Below, one piece after another: positions 30,336 through 40,541 of a stretch of 64,000 nt of DNA. The stretch is from Phaeosaccion multiseriatum (lineage: Eukaryota > Ochrophyta, other classes). The position numbers and the translations under genes are program-made. Within the stretch, counting starts at the first letter, position 1; each line of letters starts with the position of its first letter. The notes below the pieces were generated by a model. The model saw only the letters and a program-made list of their open reading frames with translations. It was not told the DNA's origin and searched no databases. The stretch is from assembly GCA_965112735.1 (NCBI GenBank), contig CBCOSG010000001.1:160090-224089 (forward strand). The letters are read 5' to 3'.

Positions 30336-31070
30336 ATGCGACTAGCAGACACCTCGGTAAAAAATATGGAAGTATGTAGAGCTTTCCTTCATTGGAAAAT
30401 GTATCTTAGTTTTTATGCGTCCAAAGGAAATTGGGCAAAAACCTTCTTATACGGTCGTCGAAATGCTTTATGGGTGCTAAATTTAAAACATAGTTTAGAT
30501 CGACTCTCTCATCATTTTAGCTTCATAGACCATATTCTTCGAGCAAGAGGCCGCATCCTTTTTGTAGAATGCCCTTCAGGCTTTGAAAATTATTGGGAAC
30601 GTTTAGTATCCTTATACGGCCACGACTACGTAGACAAAGATACTTGGTTACATGGAAGCATTAATGCTCATTTTTCGGCCCGTTCCCATACTTATTCTTT
30701 AGTAGTTCTGCATGACGCCGACCCGGATTTAGGCATTCTTCAAGAATGTTTGAAAGCAGATATCCCTTTACTCCAATTTATGGATATTCGACAGGAAAGT
30801 TTAGGTGTTGATTATTCAATCCCTTATACTTTTAGCACAGGTCCTCAAGTTTGCTGGTACATTGAAGCTTGGCGGTCTTTACTTATACGAAAGAAAAGAG
30901 AAAAAAATTGGCGAAGATCTGCCATTTATTCTTTCTTTCAGTGGAAAACAAATACCCCCCAAAGAAGAGGGGCCCGAAAACTTCTTTCCCCAAGAGCTTA
31001 TCCTTCTTTATCTAGTGCTAAAATAAAACTAGTAAAAATACTAATCAGGAGAGAAAAAAAAAATAAGTGA
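30336..31070 (+). CDS. rps2: Ribosomal protein S2
   Basis: 244 aa from ATG 30336. Recognised by GRRNALWVLNLKHSLDRL, GRILFVECP, the LVVLHDADPDLGILQE strand-helix and the IPLLQFMDIRQESLGVDYSIP region. Basic C-terminal extension. Confidence 0.9.
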   Translation: MRLADTSVKNMEVCRAFLHWKMYLSFYASKGNWAKTFLYGRRNALWVLNLKHSLDRLSHHFSFIDHILRARGRILFVECPSGFENYWERLVSLYGHDYVDKDTWLHGSINAHFSARSHTYSLVVLHDADPDLGILQECLKADIPLLQFMDIRQESLGVDYSIPYTFSTGPQVCWYIEAWRSLLIRKKREKNWRRSAIYSFFQWKTNTPQRRGARKLLSPRAYPSLSSAKIKLVKILIRREKKNK

Positions 31071-31087
31071 AGATAAAACAAAAATTG

Positions 31088-31213
31088 ATGAAGACTCCGA
31101 AAAAGGGACTGAAGACCAAAAACTTTTCCTGCCTTTGGCTTAAACTAAATACCTTCACAATTTTTCTTCCTATTCCTACTATTAATCTTTTGAATTCGCA
31201 AAACTTTTTTTAA
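31088..31213 (+). CDS. Small ORF (41 aa), doubtful
   Basis: The 148-nt gap between rps2 and rps4 is almost filled by an ATG frame MKTPKKGLKTKNFSCLWLKL followed by a hydrophobic stretch. No family recognised; it could be chance. Confidence 0.2.
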   Translation: MKTPKKGLKTKNFSCLWLKLNTFTIFLPIPTINLLNSQNFF

Positions 31214-31218
31214 CCTTT

Positions 31219-31953
31219 ATGAAATACCAATCTCGACCTTTATACAAGCAAATGTTACGCTTACGTACTCTTTTTGGTTCAGATACCAAAATTCTACAAA
31301 AAAAAACTTGGAGAGATTGGCGCCAACCCTGGAAACCCCGAAAACCAAGACATCGATTTTTTCAGTGTGCCTCTTTAAAATTGTCTTTCTCTGCCTACAA
31401 ATTTAAAAAGGCACAGTATCGAGAAAGATTACATCTCAAACAAAATTTAGGTTTTTTTTATGGAGGTCTGTCTCATGCTTGGATGAAAAAAGCCATGAGT
31501 TCCTTGAAAATTTATGGTTTAGAAAATGCCACTCAAGCTTGTTTGTACCGTTGGGGTTTAGGCCGCCAATGCCGGAGCATTCAAGGATGGATTCGTCACA
31601 AGAAAGTGACCAATCTGGGATTTGACTTTCCTGTCTATTATGCTCGGAAGGCAACTCATAAAACTTCTACAGCATTAGGGCAGGTCATACAAATTGAGGG
31701 AAGAGCTTATCAAGTCTACTTGTGTACCTCTAAAGAAGCAAAGCACATAGAAATTTTAACCTGGTTGATGCCGTCAAAAACTTATCCTTTGGCTTATCGA
31801 TTGGGGAATAGTAAACAAAATGAAGAAATTACCAAACCTCAGTTTTCTCTCTATTACCGACATCTCCATTTGTGTGATGATCGTCTTCATGTAGTCTATC
31901 CCTTTCCTGTAGATTTTCACAAGTTAAAGAAATTCTATCGACACTTACACTAG
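31219..31953 (+). CDS. rps4: Ribosomal protein S4
   Basis: 244 aa. N-terminus MKYQSRPLYKQMLRLRTLFG and the helix LKQNLGFFYGGLSHAWMKKAM match mitochondrial S4; the S4 RNA-binding domain follows (LYRWGLGRQCRSIQGWIRHKKV, then a VIQIEGRAYQ strand). Confidence 0.82.
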   Translation: MKYQSRPLYKQMLRLRTLFGSDTKILQKKTWRDWRQPWKPRKPRHRFFQCASLKLSFSAYKFKKAQYRERLHLKQNLGFFYGGLSHAWMKKAMSSLKIYGLENATQACLYRWGLGRQCRSIQGWIRHKKVTNLGFDFPVYYARKATHKTSTALGQVIQIEGRAYQVYLCTSKEAKHIEILTWLMPSKTYPLAYRLGNSKQNEEITKPQFSLYYRHLHLCDDRLHVVYPFPVDFHKLKKFYRHLH

Positions 31954-31986
31954 ATAAAATTTATAATAGAATTTGCCTGCCACTAA

Positions 31987-32057
31987 GCGGCTATAGATTA
32001 ATGGTAAATCCTCTGCCTTCCAAGCAGGAGCTAGGAGTTCAAATCTCCTTGGCCGCA
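31987..32057 (+). tRNA. trnG: tRNA-Gly (TCC)
   Basis: Acceptor gcggcta/tggccgc, anticodon stem tctgc/gcagg with loop cttccaa. Confidence 0.92.
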
Positions 32058-32104
32058 ATGAAAATAAGCTAGTCTTGGTGTTAAAAACTATAAAAAATTA
32101 AAAC

Positions 32105-33277
32105 GTGAATCTAATTAGACAATGGAGTGTTGCCTGGAGACGGCAAAATATAGTACAAATAATAAATTCTCATATCGTGGATTATCCTACTCCGGTTAAT
32201 CTAACCTATGCCTGGAGTTTTGGTGTAAGTGCAGGAATTTGCCTTGGAATTCAAATGATTACAGGTATTTTTCTGGCCATGCATTATACTCCTAATGTAG
32301 ATTTGGCCTTTTCTAGCATTGAATTCTTCATGAGAAGTATCTCCAATGGGTGGTTGGTGCGTTATATGCACGCTAATGGCGCATCTTTTTTCTTTATTGT
32401 AGTATACCTCCACATTTTTCGAGGTCTATATTATACTTCATATACTCGACCTCGAAAAGCCTTATGGTTTTCAGGTTTGGCCATCTTTATTTTAATGATG
32501 GCCACTGCATTCATGGGTTATGTATTACCTTGGGGTCAGATGAGCTTTTGGGGAGTAACTGTGATTACAAGTATGTTTTCCGCCGTACCTTTTTTTGGAA
32601 AGACTATTGTAAAGTGGCTGTGGGGAGGCTACTCTATTGGTAATGCCACCCTTGTGCGTTTTTTTAGTCTGCACTTTGTGCTGCCTTTTTTAATTGCCGC
32701 AGCAGTATTCGTACATTTAAGCTTTCTACATCAAAATGGGTCAAATAATCCTTTGGGAGTATCTAGTAAGGTAGACGGTATCCGTTTTTATCCTTACTTT
32801 TACACCAAAGATCTATTCAGTATTTCTGTGTTTTTGTTTGTTTTTGCCCTTTTCGTGTTTTTTTTTCCCAATCTTCTAGGCCATCCTGATAATTATATTA
32901 TGGCGGATTCTATCAAAACTCCTCTCCATCTTGTACCGGAATGGTACTTTTTGCCCTTTTATGCAGTTCTTCGCTCTATTCCTCATAAAGTAGGTGGAAT
33001 TTTAGCAATGGGTGCAAGTATTGGTGTTTTGTTTCTTCTTCCTTCTTTTCACCAGGGACGAATTCGAAGTGGGAGTTTTCAGCCCCTGCATCAACTTGTA
33101 TTCTTCTGGACGGTAATTCTTTTTCTTCTTTTAGGTTGGGAAGGACAGGAAACCTTAGACGATATTTCTAAATACGTAGGTCCTTTTTTACTAATTGCTT
33201 ACTTTGTGGTAGTTCTGCTAGGTTTCGGTTTAAGTTCTTACTTGCAAAATCAACTGCTTGATAAAAATCTAAGATAG
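32105..33277 (+). CDS. cob: Cytochrome b
   Basis: Heme-carrying subunit of complex III, 390 aa. GTG start at 32105 followed by NLIRQWSVAWRR; heme-ligand spans include AIFILMM..MGYVLPWGQMSFWG and LHFVLPFLI. The PEWYFLPFYAVLRSIP motif is present. The last 96 nt belong to the inverted repeat and recur at 8146-8241. Confidence 0.98.
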   Translation: MNLIRQWSVAWRRQNIVQIINSHIVDYPTPVNLTYAWSFGVSAGICLGIQMITGIFLAMHYTPNVDLAFSSIEFFMRSISNGWLVRYMHANGASFFFIVVYLHIFRGLYYTSYTRPRKALWFSGLAIFILMMATAFMGYVLPWGQMSFWGVTVITSMFSAVPFFGKTIVKWLWGGYSIGNATLVRFFSLHFVLPFLIAAAVFVHLSFLHQNGSNNPLGVSSKVDGIRFYPYFYTKDLFSISVFLFVFALFVFFFPNLLGHPDNYIMADSIKTPLHLVPEWYFLPFYAVLRSIPHKVGGILAMGASIGVLFLLPSFHQGRIRSGSFQPLHQLVFFWTVILFLLLGWEGQETLDDISKYVGPFLLIAYFVVVLLGFGLSSYLQNQLLDKNLR

Positions 33278-33413
33278 GTTAAATTAATAATGAGAACCTT
33301 TACGCGATTTAGCGTACTGTTCAAATCATTCAATTACGAAAGTAAATAGGGAAAGTAAGCAAAAAGAAAAGAGAATACCTCCCGAGTCAAAATAGAGAAA
33401 ATTTATACGTCCT

Positions 33414-33944
33414 ATGGGCACTAAAAAAAAATTTATTAGACCCTTCTTTAAGAATAGAAGCTTCTTAGAAAAGGTGGACCTATTCCTTTTTGCTTATTTC
33501 ACTTGTATTCTATTTACGATGGCAGTATTATCATCCCTTCTTGAAGTGGGATCCTTACTAAACTTTTTAAAGGGAAAGAAAAGTTTTCCCTCGCCGATAA
33601 TCGGGGGAGTTACCGGTCTTATCGTGCTTTGCGCTATAGGACTCTTCTTTTTTGACCACAGGGTCAAACAAGATTCCGGGGTAACAGTAAACTTTGGAAA
33701 GTTTCAGGGATTAAGCCCCCTTTCCAAAGTAACATTTTCCCTCTTTTGGTTCACACACTATATTTTAGTGTACTTATTTGGAGAGGTTTGCGCCTATTAT
33801 GGATGCAAGCAATTTTCTCATGTCTACCACCTCATACCAATCTCGGAGATGTACCCCTATGAACCCTATCTTGGGGCTTTGGGTATCTTGGGATTGTTGG
33901 CTGTATGCTTCTACATTGACCCTCCACGGGAGAGGAAAGAGTAA
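33414..33944 (+). CDS. orf176, four-span membrane protein of unknown function
   Basis: A 176-aa protein not recognised. Spans at about 21-44, 61-80, 107-130 and 152-169, basic N-terminus, basic C-terminus ending DPPRERKE. Paralog of orf190: shared FLEKVDLF, NFGKFQGLSPLSK, span with HYILVYLFG, YHLIPISE and YPYEPYLGALGILGL. The upstream 70 nt and the first ~8 codons (MGTKKKFI versus MTTKKIFI) are a copy of the nad11 leader and start, so its expression signals appear borrowed from nad11. It sits between cob and rpl14 on the plus strand. Function unknown. Confidence 0.72.
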   Translation: MGTKKKFIRPFFKNRSFLEKVDLFLFAYFTCILFTMAVLSSLLEVGSLLNFLKGKKSFPSPIIGGVTGLIVLCAIGLFFFDHRVKQDSGVTVNFGKFQGLSPLSKVTFSLFWFTHYILVYLFGEVCAYYGCKQFSHVYHLIPISEMYPYEPYLGALGILGLLAVCFYIDPPRERKE

Positions 33945-34042
33945 GAGTCCTGTAGACTTTTTATAAATTTTACTAAAGAAGAAGGACTAGTAAGAGCTTA
34001 TGTTTCCCAATCTGCCTACTGCTTAAATAAAACAAAAACCTT

Positions 34043-34423
34043 ATGATTCAAACCCAAACCATGTTTCGCCTCGGAGATAATTCCGGGGTCCAAAGGCTTC
34101 GAAGTATCAAAATAAAACCTTATCCACGAGGAGGTCAAGCTAAATTCGGTCAAGATCTTCTTGTGTCAATTCGCCGACTCAAGTCAAAGGCTACTCAGCG
34201 TTATGGCTTACGGAAGGGAGATAAACTTCGAGGATTTATTTTACACACTCGTGCTATTCAAAGACGTAAAAATGGATTGAACCTGCGTTTTGGTCACAAT
34301 CGGGTACTGTGCTTTACCAAAAATCAGAAAGTACTAGGTAGTAGAGTGTTTTATCCACTTCCAATAGAACTAAGAAAGCGTAAATTTATGAAGGTGGCCA
34401 GTATGGCTCCTATATGGGTGTAA
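34043..34423 (+). CDS. rpl14: Ribosomal protein L14
   Basis: 126 aa. MIQTQTMFRLGDNSGVQRLRSIKI, the KKGD-like LRKGDKLRGFILHTR strand and the C-terminal LRKRKFMKVASMAP identify the family. ATG start, TAA stop overlapped by the next gene. Confidence 0.94.
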   Translation: MIQTQTMFRLGDNSGVQRLRSIKIKPYPRGGQAKFGQDLLVSIRRLKSKATQRYGLRKGDKLRGFILHTRAIQRRKNGLNLRFGHNRVLCFTKNQKVLGSRVFYPLPIELRKRKFMKVASMAPIWV

Positions 34424-34860
34424 TGCAATTGATTTCTTTAAGAAAAGACGTTCACTGCCAATTATTGACCCAGAGTATTGACCTAGCTAGTGTAAATAAG
34501 AAAAACACTCACCTTCCTTTACCTAGGCTTGTAGGAGGGAGCCCTTGCGGAGAAAACTCGCCTAGCCTTTGTTCATTGGTATTTATGGATGTGGTGCATG
34601 GAACTAAGCCGAAGATTTTGGGTCCTAGATCCGTTAATCCAGGTAGATGTCATTTAGGAGGTTGGGTTAACAAAAAGGAGGGCTACGGATTTTGGGTACT
34701 TATGCAGGTGGATATTCTTCCTCAGGTGGAAACTAAAATTGAATCTCGTTTAAGTCTACCTTCTGAGAAAAGCCTTTTGAATTTTGCGTCATTGTATTCC
34801 ATGGTCTATAACCAACCTAAAATTCACATCTGGTGGCAATTCAAAAGTAGTTTTTGGTAG
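34414..34860 (+). CDS. Probable ribosomal protein L5, divergent
   Basis: 148 aa, overlapping rpl14 by 10 nt. L5 follows L14 in the ancestral operon. The middle fits L5: FMDVVHGTKPKIL resembles the (E)LISGQKPxxT segment, and WVNKKEGYGFWVLMQVDI the FKLRxGxxLGCKVTLR strand pair. The N- and C-termini are too diverged to align by eye. If wrong, it is an unknown ORF. Confidence 0.5.
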   Translation: MGVMQLISLRKDVHCQLLTQSIDLASVNKKNTHLPLPRLVGGSPCGENSPSLCSLVFMDVVHGTKPKILGPRSVNPGRCHLGGWVNKKEGYGFWVLMQVDILPQVETKIESRLSLPSEKSLLNFASLYSMVYNQPKIHIWWQFKSSFW

Positions 34861-35127
34861 TTCATAACATCTTAGTAAGTTGGTAGTCCTGATTTTAGAG
34901 ATAAACTTAGTTCTACGGCTCTTCATGTGGCCATTTTCATAGTTTTCATAGGTAGATGACTAATTGTAAATATTATAAGTAAGACTTTATAAAAGCCATG
35001 TTGTTCTGTATTGGCCCCTTTATAGGGGCCACAAAACAGGTGATGCCTGCCTGAAAAGAGTCCGTGGCATTTAGGAGGAAACTACAATACACTATGTTGT
35101 GTTGTGATTTCCACCTAGAGGCCCCCC

Positions 35128-35201
35128 AGATTTGTAGCTCAATTGGATAGAGTGTCGGATTTCGGTCCCGAGGGATGTAAGTTCAAGTCTTACCAAATCT
35201 A
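35128..35201 (+). tRNA. trnR: tRNA-Arg (TCG)
   Basis: Good acceptor, D and T arms; anticodon loop tttcggt read as TCG, with an A-C pair closing the loop. Confidence 0.75.
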
Positions 35202-35209
35202 AGTTTAAA

Positions 35210-35291
35210 GGAGAGGTGACCGAGTGGTTAATGGTGTCAGACTGTAAATCTGATGGAACTTCCTTCATAGGTTCGAATCCTATCCCCTCCT
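35210..35291 (+). tRNA. trnY: tRNA-Tyr (GTA)
   Basis: Class II tRNA with long variable arm, anticodon GTA; one A-C mismatch in the acceptor stem. Confidence 0.88.
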
Positions 35292-37329
35292 GTGTGTAGG
35301 TTTTTTTCTGTCTTTTTGTCATTGTTGCATGGGTATTTTTGGATTTCAGTTCTCGTCTTTCCTTTGGTGACAACCCAGTTTTTGCTTTTGAACAAAGAAA
35401 AAAAAGTTTTGGCGGGAAACTAAAACAAAAGTTCTGAGAAAAGTCTTTGATCTAAAAAATTAAAGAAAGTTTTGGTTGTCCGTTGATAATAAAAAAAATG
35501 AATACCACAAAAAAAATCTATTCTAGAATTCCCTTGTCTGGGTGGCTAAAACGCTTTAAATATAAGACAAAACATATCGATTAGAAAGATTCTTCCCACT
35601 ACAAGCACAAAGGCAGATATTTGGCTTCAGAAGGCTTGTCCACAGCCAAGAAGAAAATTCTATTTAAGCTTTCTATATAAAATCAAAAGATGAATTAAAA
35701 TGTCTTTGTCAGTTTCGTCGATTTACAGGCTAAATTTAAGGAGAAAAGACAGGAGAGCTTTTGATCAACAAACTGTTCCCATAGAAACCAAAAGTCGACT
35801 TCGATGCAAAATAGACACCGAAAGTACAAAAGCTTCAAAACTTTAATTCTTTACTAAAAAACCTAATTTTTTGATCTACACGATCCTAAAAAAAAATAAA
35901 AACTATGTTTGTTAGTCTTGCCAAAGTTTAAGTATATTGGTGTACTTCTTGATTCCTACTGACCTATTGTATTATCACCCAGAAGCCTAATGCAAGGATA
36001 GGAAGGACTTATTTGATCAAAATGCCTCACTTATTAAGTTTTAGCATTAATCTACTCTAACTCAAGTTTTGACCCCTTATTTAAGCTTTTTACAGCCCTT
36101 AAAACCGTCACTCAAATGCGGATAAATAAAGCTTTACCAATAGACAAGCTAAAGTTCTTTTAAGTTTTCATCAAATACAGGAAAATAAACAAAGTATTTC
36201 ATCAACACAGTTTAGAACTATTTGGTCTGTTCTTTTTTTGTAAGCTCAAGTCTTTTCTTAGTTAGTCAGCTTCTGGCCGAAGCTTAGCTTAATTTAACCC
36301 CTAAAGATACTTGAGAAATAATAATTTTCCCTAAATTAGTAGAATAAGATTGCCTGCAAGACTTAGACCACACCATAGAATCAAGTCAGACTTGGAGTGA
36401 AGTCTAGTTAAGAAAGAGGGGACTCTTAAGATAGCAGACTTGGTCGAAATTGAGATAAATAGAAGTGTGGAAGACCAAAGATTGAGAAAGAAAACTATGT
36501 CTTTCGTCAATTAGAAACCGATTGTTTAAAAAATCCTTTGCAGTGTTTGATTTTCATTGAGCCTTAACCCCATTTTACGCCTAGAGACTAAATATTTTTT
36601 AAAAGGCACCGAAGAGAAGGTTAGATTGACAGTGAAACATTTAGTGGACGGAAGGTTTATTCTCTGGACCAAAGATATAAGAGAACCTTTTCTATCGGTT
36701 CCATAAAATAAAGTTTATTAGTTCTAAAAGTATAAAGCACTTTACTTCATCTCAAATGGAGGCTATAATGTTGGTTATTAGGCAGCTGAGACTTTGGTAA
36801 CTAGACTCAGCATCCCAATCATGCGCTAGTTAAAGTATAAAATTTCCTTGATTTGGTTATGATCTCTTAGTTAAATATGAGGAAAAATTGCTCTTTCCGT
36901 CTAATAGAAATGAGTTAACAAACTCATTGATGGACATCTTTAATCAATCTTTTCTTTTTGATTAAGTTTTTAGGGAACAGACCCGAACAAAAAAGAGGAA
37001 AAAAAGAGGTACACTTAAAAAAGCCAAAAGTCTGCTCTCGTAATTAAACCAATCCTTTGTACTGAACCAAAACTCTGTAAGTGCTCGAAAAAACCTGTTC
37101 CTTACATTAGATTGTGTTTTCTCATATGAGAGGGCTACCAAATGCGAGTCCCATCTTTAGCACGAAACCCCAACCCTGTAGGATCTGGAGTGTAATTTGC
37201 AAATGGGCCCTACATACTGGCTGGTCCGGGAACCGGGGAAATTTATTTATCCACAAGAATCTAAATCATAAAATTAAAATAAAGCTTTATAGACCACATC
37301 CCCCTTGTTTATTTCTTGGAAATAAAAAA
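35292..37329. other. 2-kb AT-rich spacer without intact genes
   Basis: Plus-strand copy of the spacer at 4095-6132. No usable reading frame or tRNA. It holds a nad11 relic (36786-36905) and, less surely, an atp8-start-like match near 36000-36040 (tttgatcaaaa), in the same order as the functional genes 4 kb away. Confidence 0.6.
36786..36905 (+). pseudogene. Decayed nad11 fragment
   Basis: Aligns at roughly three-quarters identity by eye to nad11 at about 41010-41130: ctcag.at...aa.catg, then ttcct.gattt.gttat.atc, and gtcta.tagaa. Same orientation as nad11, with stops in all frames. Confidence 0.65.
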
Positions 37330-38643
37330 GATCAAAGACTTGAGTTTGATCCTGGCTCAGGATGAAGGCTAGGAGTATGCCTAACACATGCGAGTGTTGC
37401 CTTCTCTTAGAAGAAGAAAGCGCGAACGGGTGAGTAATACTTGGAAATCTGCCCTTTCTGAAGAAAGTAAGTAGGGAGTCTTCCCCACTTTTGCCTAATT
37501 TAGACAAAAAAGAAAGGAAGAATCCTCGAAGGATTAAGGAAGTAGGAAGGATGACAGCCTTCCTATTCAAAGATCCTTAGTTGGTCTGTGAGGTCGACCA
37601 GCCACATTGGAACTGAGACAAGGTCCAAGCCCCTGTAAGGGGCCAGCAGTGAGGAATCTTGGACAATGAGCGGAAGCTTGATCCAGCAATATTCCAAGGG
37701 GGAAGAAGGCTAAACTGGTTGTAAACCCCTCTCCCGTGGAAAGATTCAGACGCCATTCACAGGGGTAGTCCCGGCCAATTCTCGTGCCAGCAGTCGCGGT
37801 AATACGAGGGGGCAAGCCTTATCCAGAATGATTGGGCATAAAGGGTTCGTAGAGGGCATTTTCCTAGATCGTAAGATAAATTCTACCCCCCAAGGGTATG
37901 ACTTTTGACAAAACCGGGATGCTAGAGTCGAAGAGAAGATAACAGAATCACTTATTTAGGGATAAAATCCGTAGACATAAGTGGGAATACCAGAGGCGAA
38001 GGCGGTTATCTAGATTCGCACTGACCTTCAGGGACTAAAGTGTGGGGAGCAAACAGGACTTGACCCCCTGGTAGTCCACACCCTAAAATATCAGCCTAGC
38101 TGTTTAGACTGAGAAGTTTAAGCATCTTCCCTGCTAAGGCTAAGGCTGCGCCTGAGAAGTACAGCATTCAGATCTGAAATTCAAAGGAATTGGCGGGGGC
38201 TTATACAAGTGGTGGAGCATGTGGTTTAATGCGATGCTACGCGCCAAACCTTACCAGTTCTGGAATACTTCTTTCCCTTTTCGGCCTCGGAGATAAGACC
38301 AAAGACAGGAAGTACAGGTATTGCATGGCTGTCGTCAGTCCGTGTCTTAGGATGTTAAGTTCACTCTTATAACGGACGCAACCCTCTTGTGGCAGATAAA
38401 GCTCTTACCAAAGTTTTAATTGGTGAGTCCAACTTTGTCCATACTCCACATACTGCTTAGACTACGGTTTAAGAGGAAGGCGAGGATGAAGACAAGTCCT
38501 TATGGTCCTTATGAACTGGGCTACACACGTGCTACAATGGAAAGGACAATGAGTAGGAAAGATAAAATCAGTCTTTGCCAAACTTGAACACTTTCTTTGG
38601 TTCAGACTGAGGCCTGCAACTCGGCTTCACGAAGGCGGAATCA

Positions 38644-38676
<33 letters not shown>

Positions 38677-38845
38677 CTGTACCTAGGCTCTGTACAAACC
38701 GCCCGTCACATGTTGGAAGCCGGGCTTGCTCGAAGAATGTCAATGAAATGCTTTGTCTATTCTCTTGGATTTGAAAGTAGGCTTGGTAACTGAGATGAAG
38801 TCGTAACAAGGTAGTCGTAGAGGAATCTGCGGCTGAATTCAAAGA
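37330..38845 (+). rRNA. rns: Small subunit (16S-like) ribosomal RNA
   Basis: Unfragmented SSU rRNA of about 1.5 kb. Universal segments: gagtttgatcctggctcagg at the 5' end, gtgccagcagtcgcggtaat (530 loop), acaagtggtggagcatgtgg, gggctacacacgtgctacaa and gtcgtaacaaggta near the 3' end. After the last helix the end reads ggctgaattcaaag, with no CCTCC, so a Shine-Dalgarno interaction is not expected. Ends are approximate. Confidence 0.96.
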
Positions 38846-38883
38846 AATAAGGTCTTGAACCTCAGGCGGTATAGAATTTAAGA

Positions 38884-39069
38884 ATGAAAGTTTTCTTTAT
38901 AAAGGTGAAACATAAGCTTCTGGAACCTATGTCAGTCTTAAAACACAATATAGGGTTTTGGTATTTTTTAGGCATCAGCATCACTGAGATTTTGAAGCTC
39001 TTGGTGAGTATGCTTATTTTTTTTTGGTTTTGTGTACTAATGAACTTCTTTAATTTGATAAAAAATTAA
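38884..39069 (+). CDS. orf61, small hydrophobic protein
   Basis: 61 aa with ATG, basic N-terminus (MKVFFIKVKHKLLEP) and two hydrophobic stretches (roughly 26-36 and 38-56). It lies between the SSU rRNA and orf280, 17 nt before the latter, in a different frame. No family recognised; a chance frame is possible. Confidence 0.4.
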   Translation: MKVFFIKVKHKLLEPMSVLKHNIGFWYFLGISITEILKLLVSMLIFFWFCVLMNFFNLIKN

Positions 39070-39086
39070 ACTAATGAGCTCTCTAC

Positions 39087-39929
39087 TTGTACTTGCAGTT
39101 TTTAGTCAATTCTCCTGCAAAATCTTGGTTTAAAATTTTAAGCCCTGCTTTCATTTTGACTTTAGGAATTCAAACTCTTTTACTGCCGCTACCGTATATG
39201 TACCCAAATTCGGCCTCGTTCATTTTTAAAGCGAGTCTTTGTGTGGTTTGGGTGTTTCAATATCAAAAATGGTCGATGATACTAAAATTTGAAAATGCCA
39301 AAACTCGGTCTAAAGAGGGCCTTTATGTAGTCTCTCTTTACGCGGACAGTCTTACCCATCCAATCTTTGGCAAACTTCAGACATATCTGTATTGGTCTTT
39401 TGTATTGGGGATTCTTCTGCCGCGGCAGTATTCAAATATGGCCTACTTTGTAGGTGTAATTTTCGTATTAATGTCCATTTACTTCTTGCCAGGATATCTG
39501 CGGGCAACGCGGCGGCTTTTTAATGAATGTTTTTTGGACCCCCGTGTACTCTATGAGAGAGGGTTCACGAAAAAGAGGTTAGTGTGGGAGCTAACTGTGG
39601 AACACTTAAAGAGGGCCGGAATTTTCATTATAGGGGGCCTACTTGTCGACGTGGGGATCGGAAAGTACCTTTATGGCCCAGACGGGAGGTCGTCGATGCA
39701 AAACTTATTTTCTTCGACGTTTGCTAACTTCACTGCGGACACTCACGAAAGTGTCACAAAATTCCGATTCCTCGAGAGAAGAGGAGTCCCCTCAGAGCTA
39801 TTGAAGACGGCGTCCGGGAAAGTAGATGTAGGGGCAGTAAATTGGTTCCTTCAGGACTATAATACCGTTCTTGATTATGTAGGAGAAGAGTATAGAGCCC
39901 AACTAGAGGATACAATCGAAAAACCTTAA
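39087..39929 (+). CDS. orf280, multi-spanning membrane protein of unknown function
   Basis: 280 aa, unrecognised. Hydrophobic spans at about 19-38, 41-58, 100-112, 117-137 and 178-190; a charged region RATRRLFNECFLDP...RGFTKKRLVWE between; and a soluble C-terminal third with the strongly conserved block DGRSSMQNLFSSTF and NFTADTHESVTKF. Paralog of orf286 behind the LSU rRNA. Starts with TTG (39087); an in-frame TGA at 39075 excludes an earlier start. It follows the SSU rRNA directly and is followed by the cassette at 40007, so it probably shares the rRNA transcript. Confidence 0.72.
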   Translation: MYLQFLVNSPAKSWFKILSPAFILTLGIQTLLLPLPYMYPNSASFIFKASLCVVWVFQYQKWSMILKFENAKTRSKEGLYVVSLYADSLTHPIFGKLQTYLYWSFVLGILLPRQYSNMAYFVGVIFVLMSIYFLPGYLRATRRLFNECFLDPRVLYERGFTKKRLVWELTVEHLKRAGIFIIGGLLVDVGIGKYLYGPDGRSSMQNLFSSTFANFTADTHESVTKFRFLERRGVPSELLKTASGKVDVGAVNWFLQDYNTVLDYVGEEYRAQLEDTIEKP

Positions 39930-40006
39930 TGGGTAGATTACAATACTAGAAAAGTAGAATAATCCTAAGTAAATTATCTTGTGTTCTACGCTATTAAGCT
40001 ATAGAA

Positions 40007-40278
40007 TTATAAGTGAGTCTACTGCGCGAAGCTTAGGCAGTGGAGGTAGTTTGATTTGTGAAGTTTTTTAAATCTAAGATTCACGTAGTTTTTTCATATA
40101 CTGGTGGACTAAAGCACTTGGCCAGCTTGTTAGGCTCATGATCTAAAAGTCGTAGGTATAAGTTCTACCTTTGCCCGCAATATCCTGTTTCCTGACTTTC
40201 TGGGATTTAAGATGAAGACCAAAAAATATATATTAAATTAGCTACACCCCACTCCACTTCTCTTGTGAGGGAAAAAAT
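40007..40278. repeat. Dispersed cassette: rps8 tail, trnM-like, rps10 start
   Basis: Diverged copy of 14580-14870 (roughly 85% by eye) in the order: last codons of rps8 (aattataagt...ctactgcgcg), tRNA-Met-like sequence, then rps10 leader and first codons with the ATG lost. The first ~180 nt recur at 45537-45718 with the intact tRNA. Confidence 0.8.
40103..40176 (+). pseudogene. tRNA-Met-like sequence, probably degenerate
   Basis: Same anticodon arm (loop with CAT) as the intact tRNA at 45642, but the T-loop reads tataagt and the acceptor has one mismatch and three G-T pairs. Confidence 0.55.
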
Positions 40279-40365
40279 AAGGAAAAAAGAAGCAAACAGT
40301 AATTTATAGAACCTAGATTTGTTTCAGAGGAGCAAATACGGACTTCGTGATATTTAGGAAGAACC

Positions 40366-40518
40366 ATGCCACAATTTGATCAAATCACCTTTTTTACTCA
40401 AATTCTTAATTTGGGTTTGTGTTTTTTTGGATTTTATTTTTTCTTTGTTTTCTACTACCTGCCCAGTCTTAGTGCCTCTTTAAAATTACGCAAGATTTTT
40501 AAGGATCTTCCCCGTTAA
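40366..40518 (+). CDS. atp8: ATP synthase F0 subunit 8
   Basis: 50 aa: MPQFDQITFFTQILNLG, one membrane span of aromatic residues, then a basic tail LRKIFKDLPR. The MPQ(F/L)D N-terminus is the family hallmark, although the protein is much shorter than many protist Atp8. ATG 40366, TAA 40516. Followed 23 nt later by trnP. Confidence 0.85.
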   Translation: MPQFDQITFFTQILNLGLCFFGFYFFFVFYYLPSLSASLKLRKIFKDLPR

Positions 40519-40541
40519 GTATCTGATGTTCGAAGCCCAGT

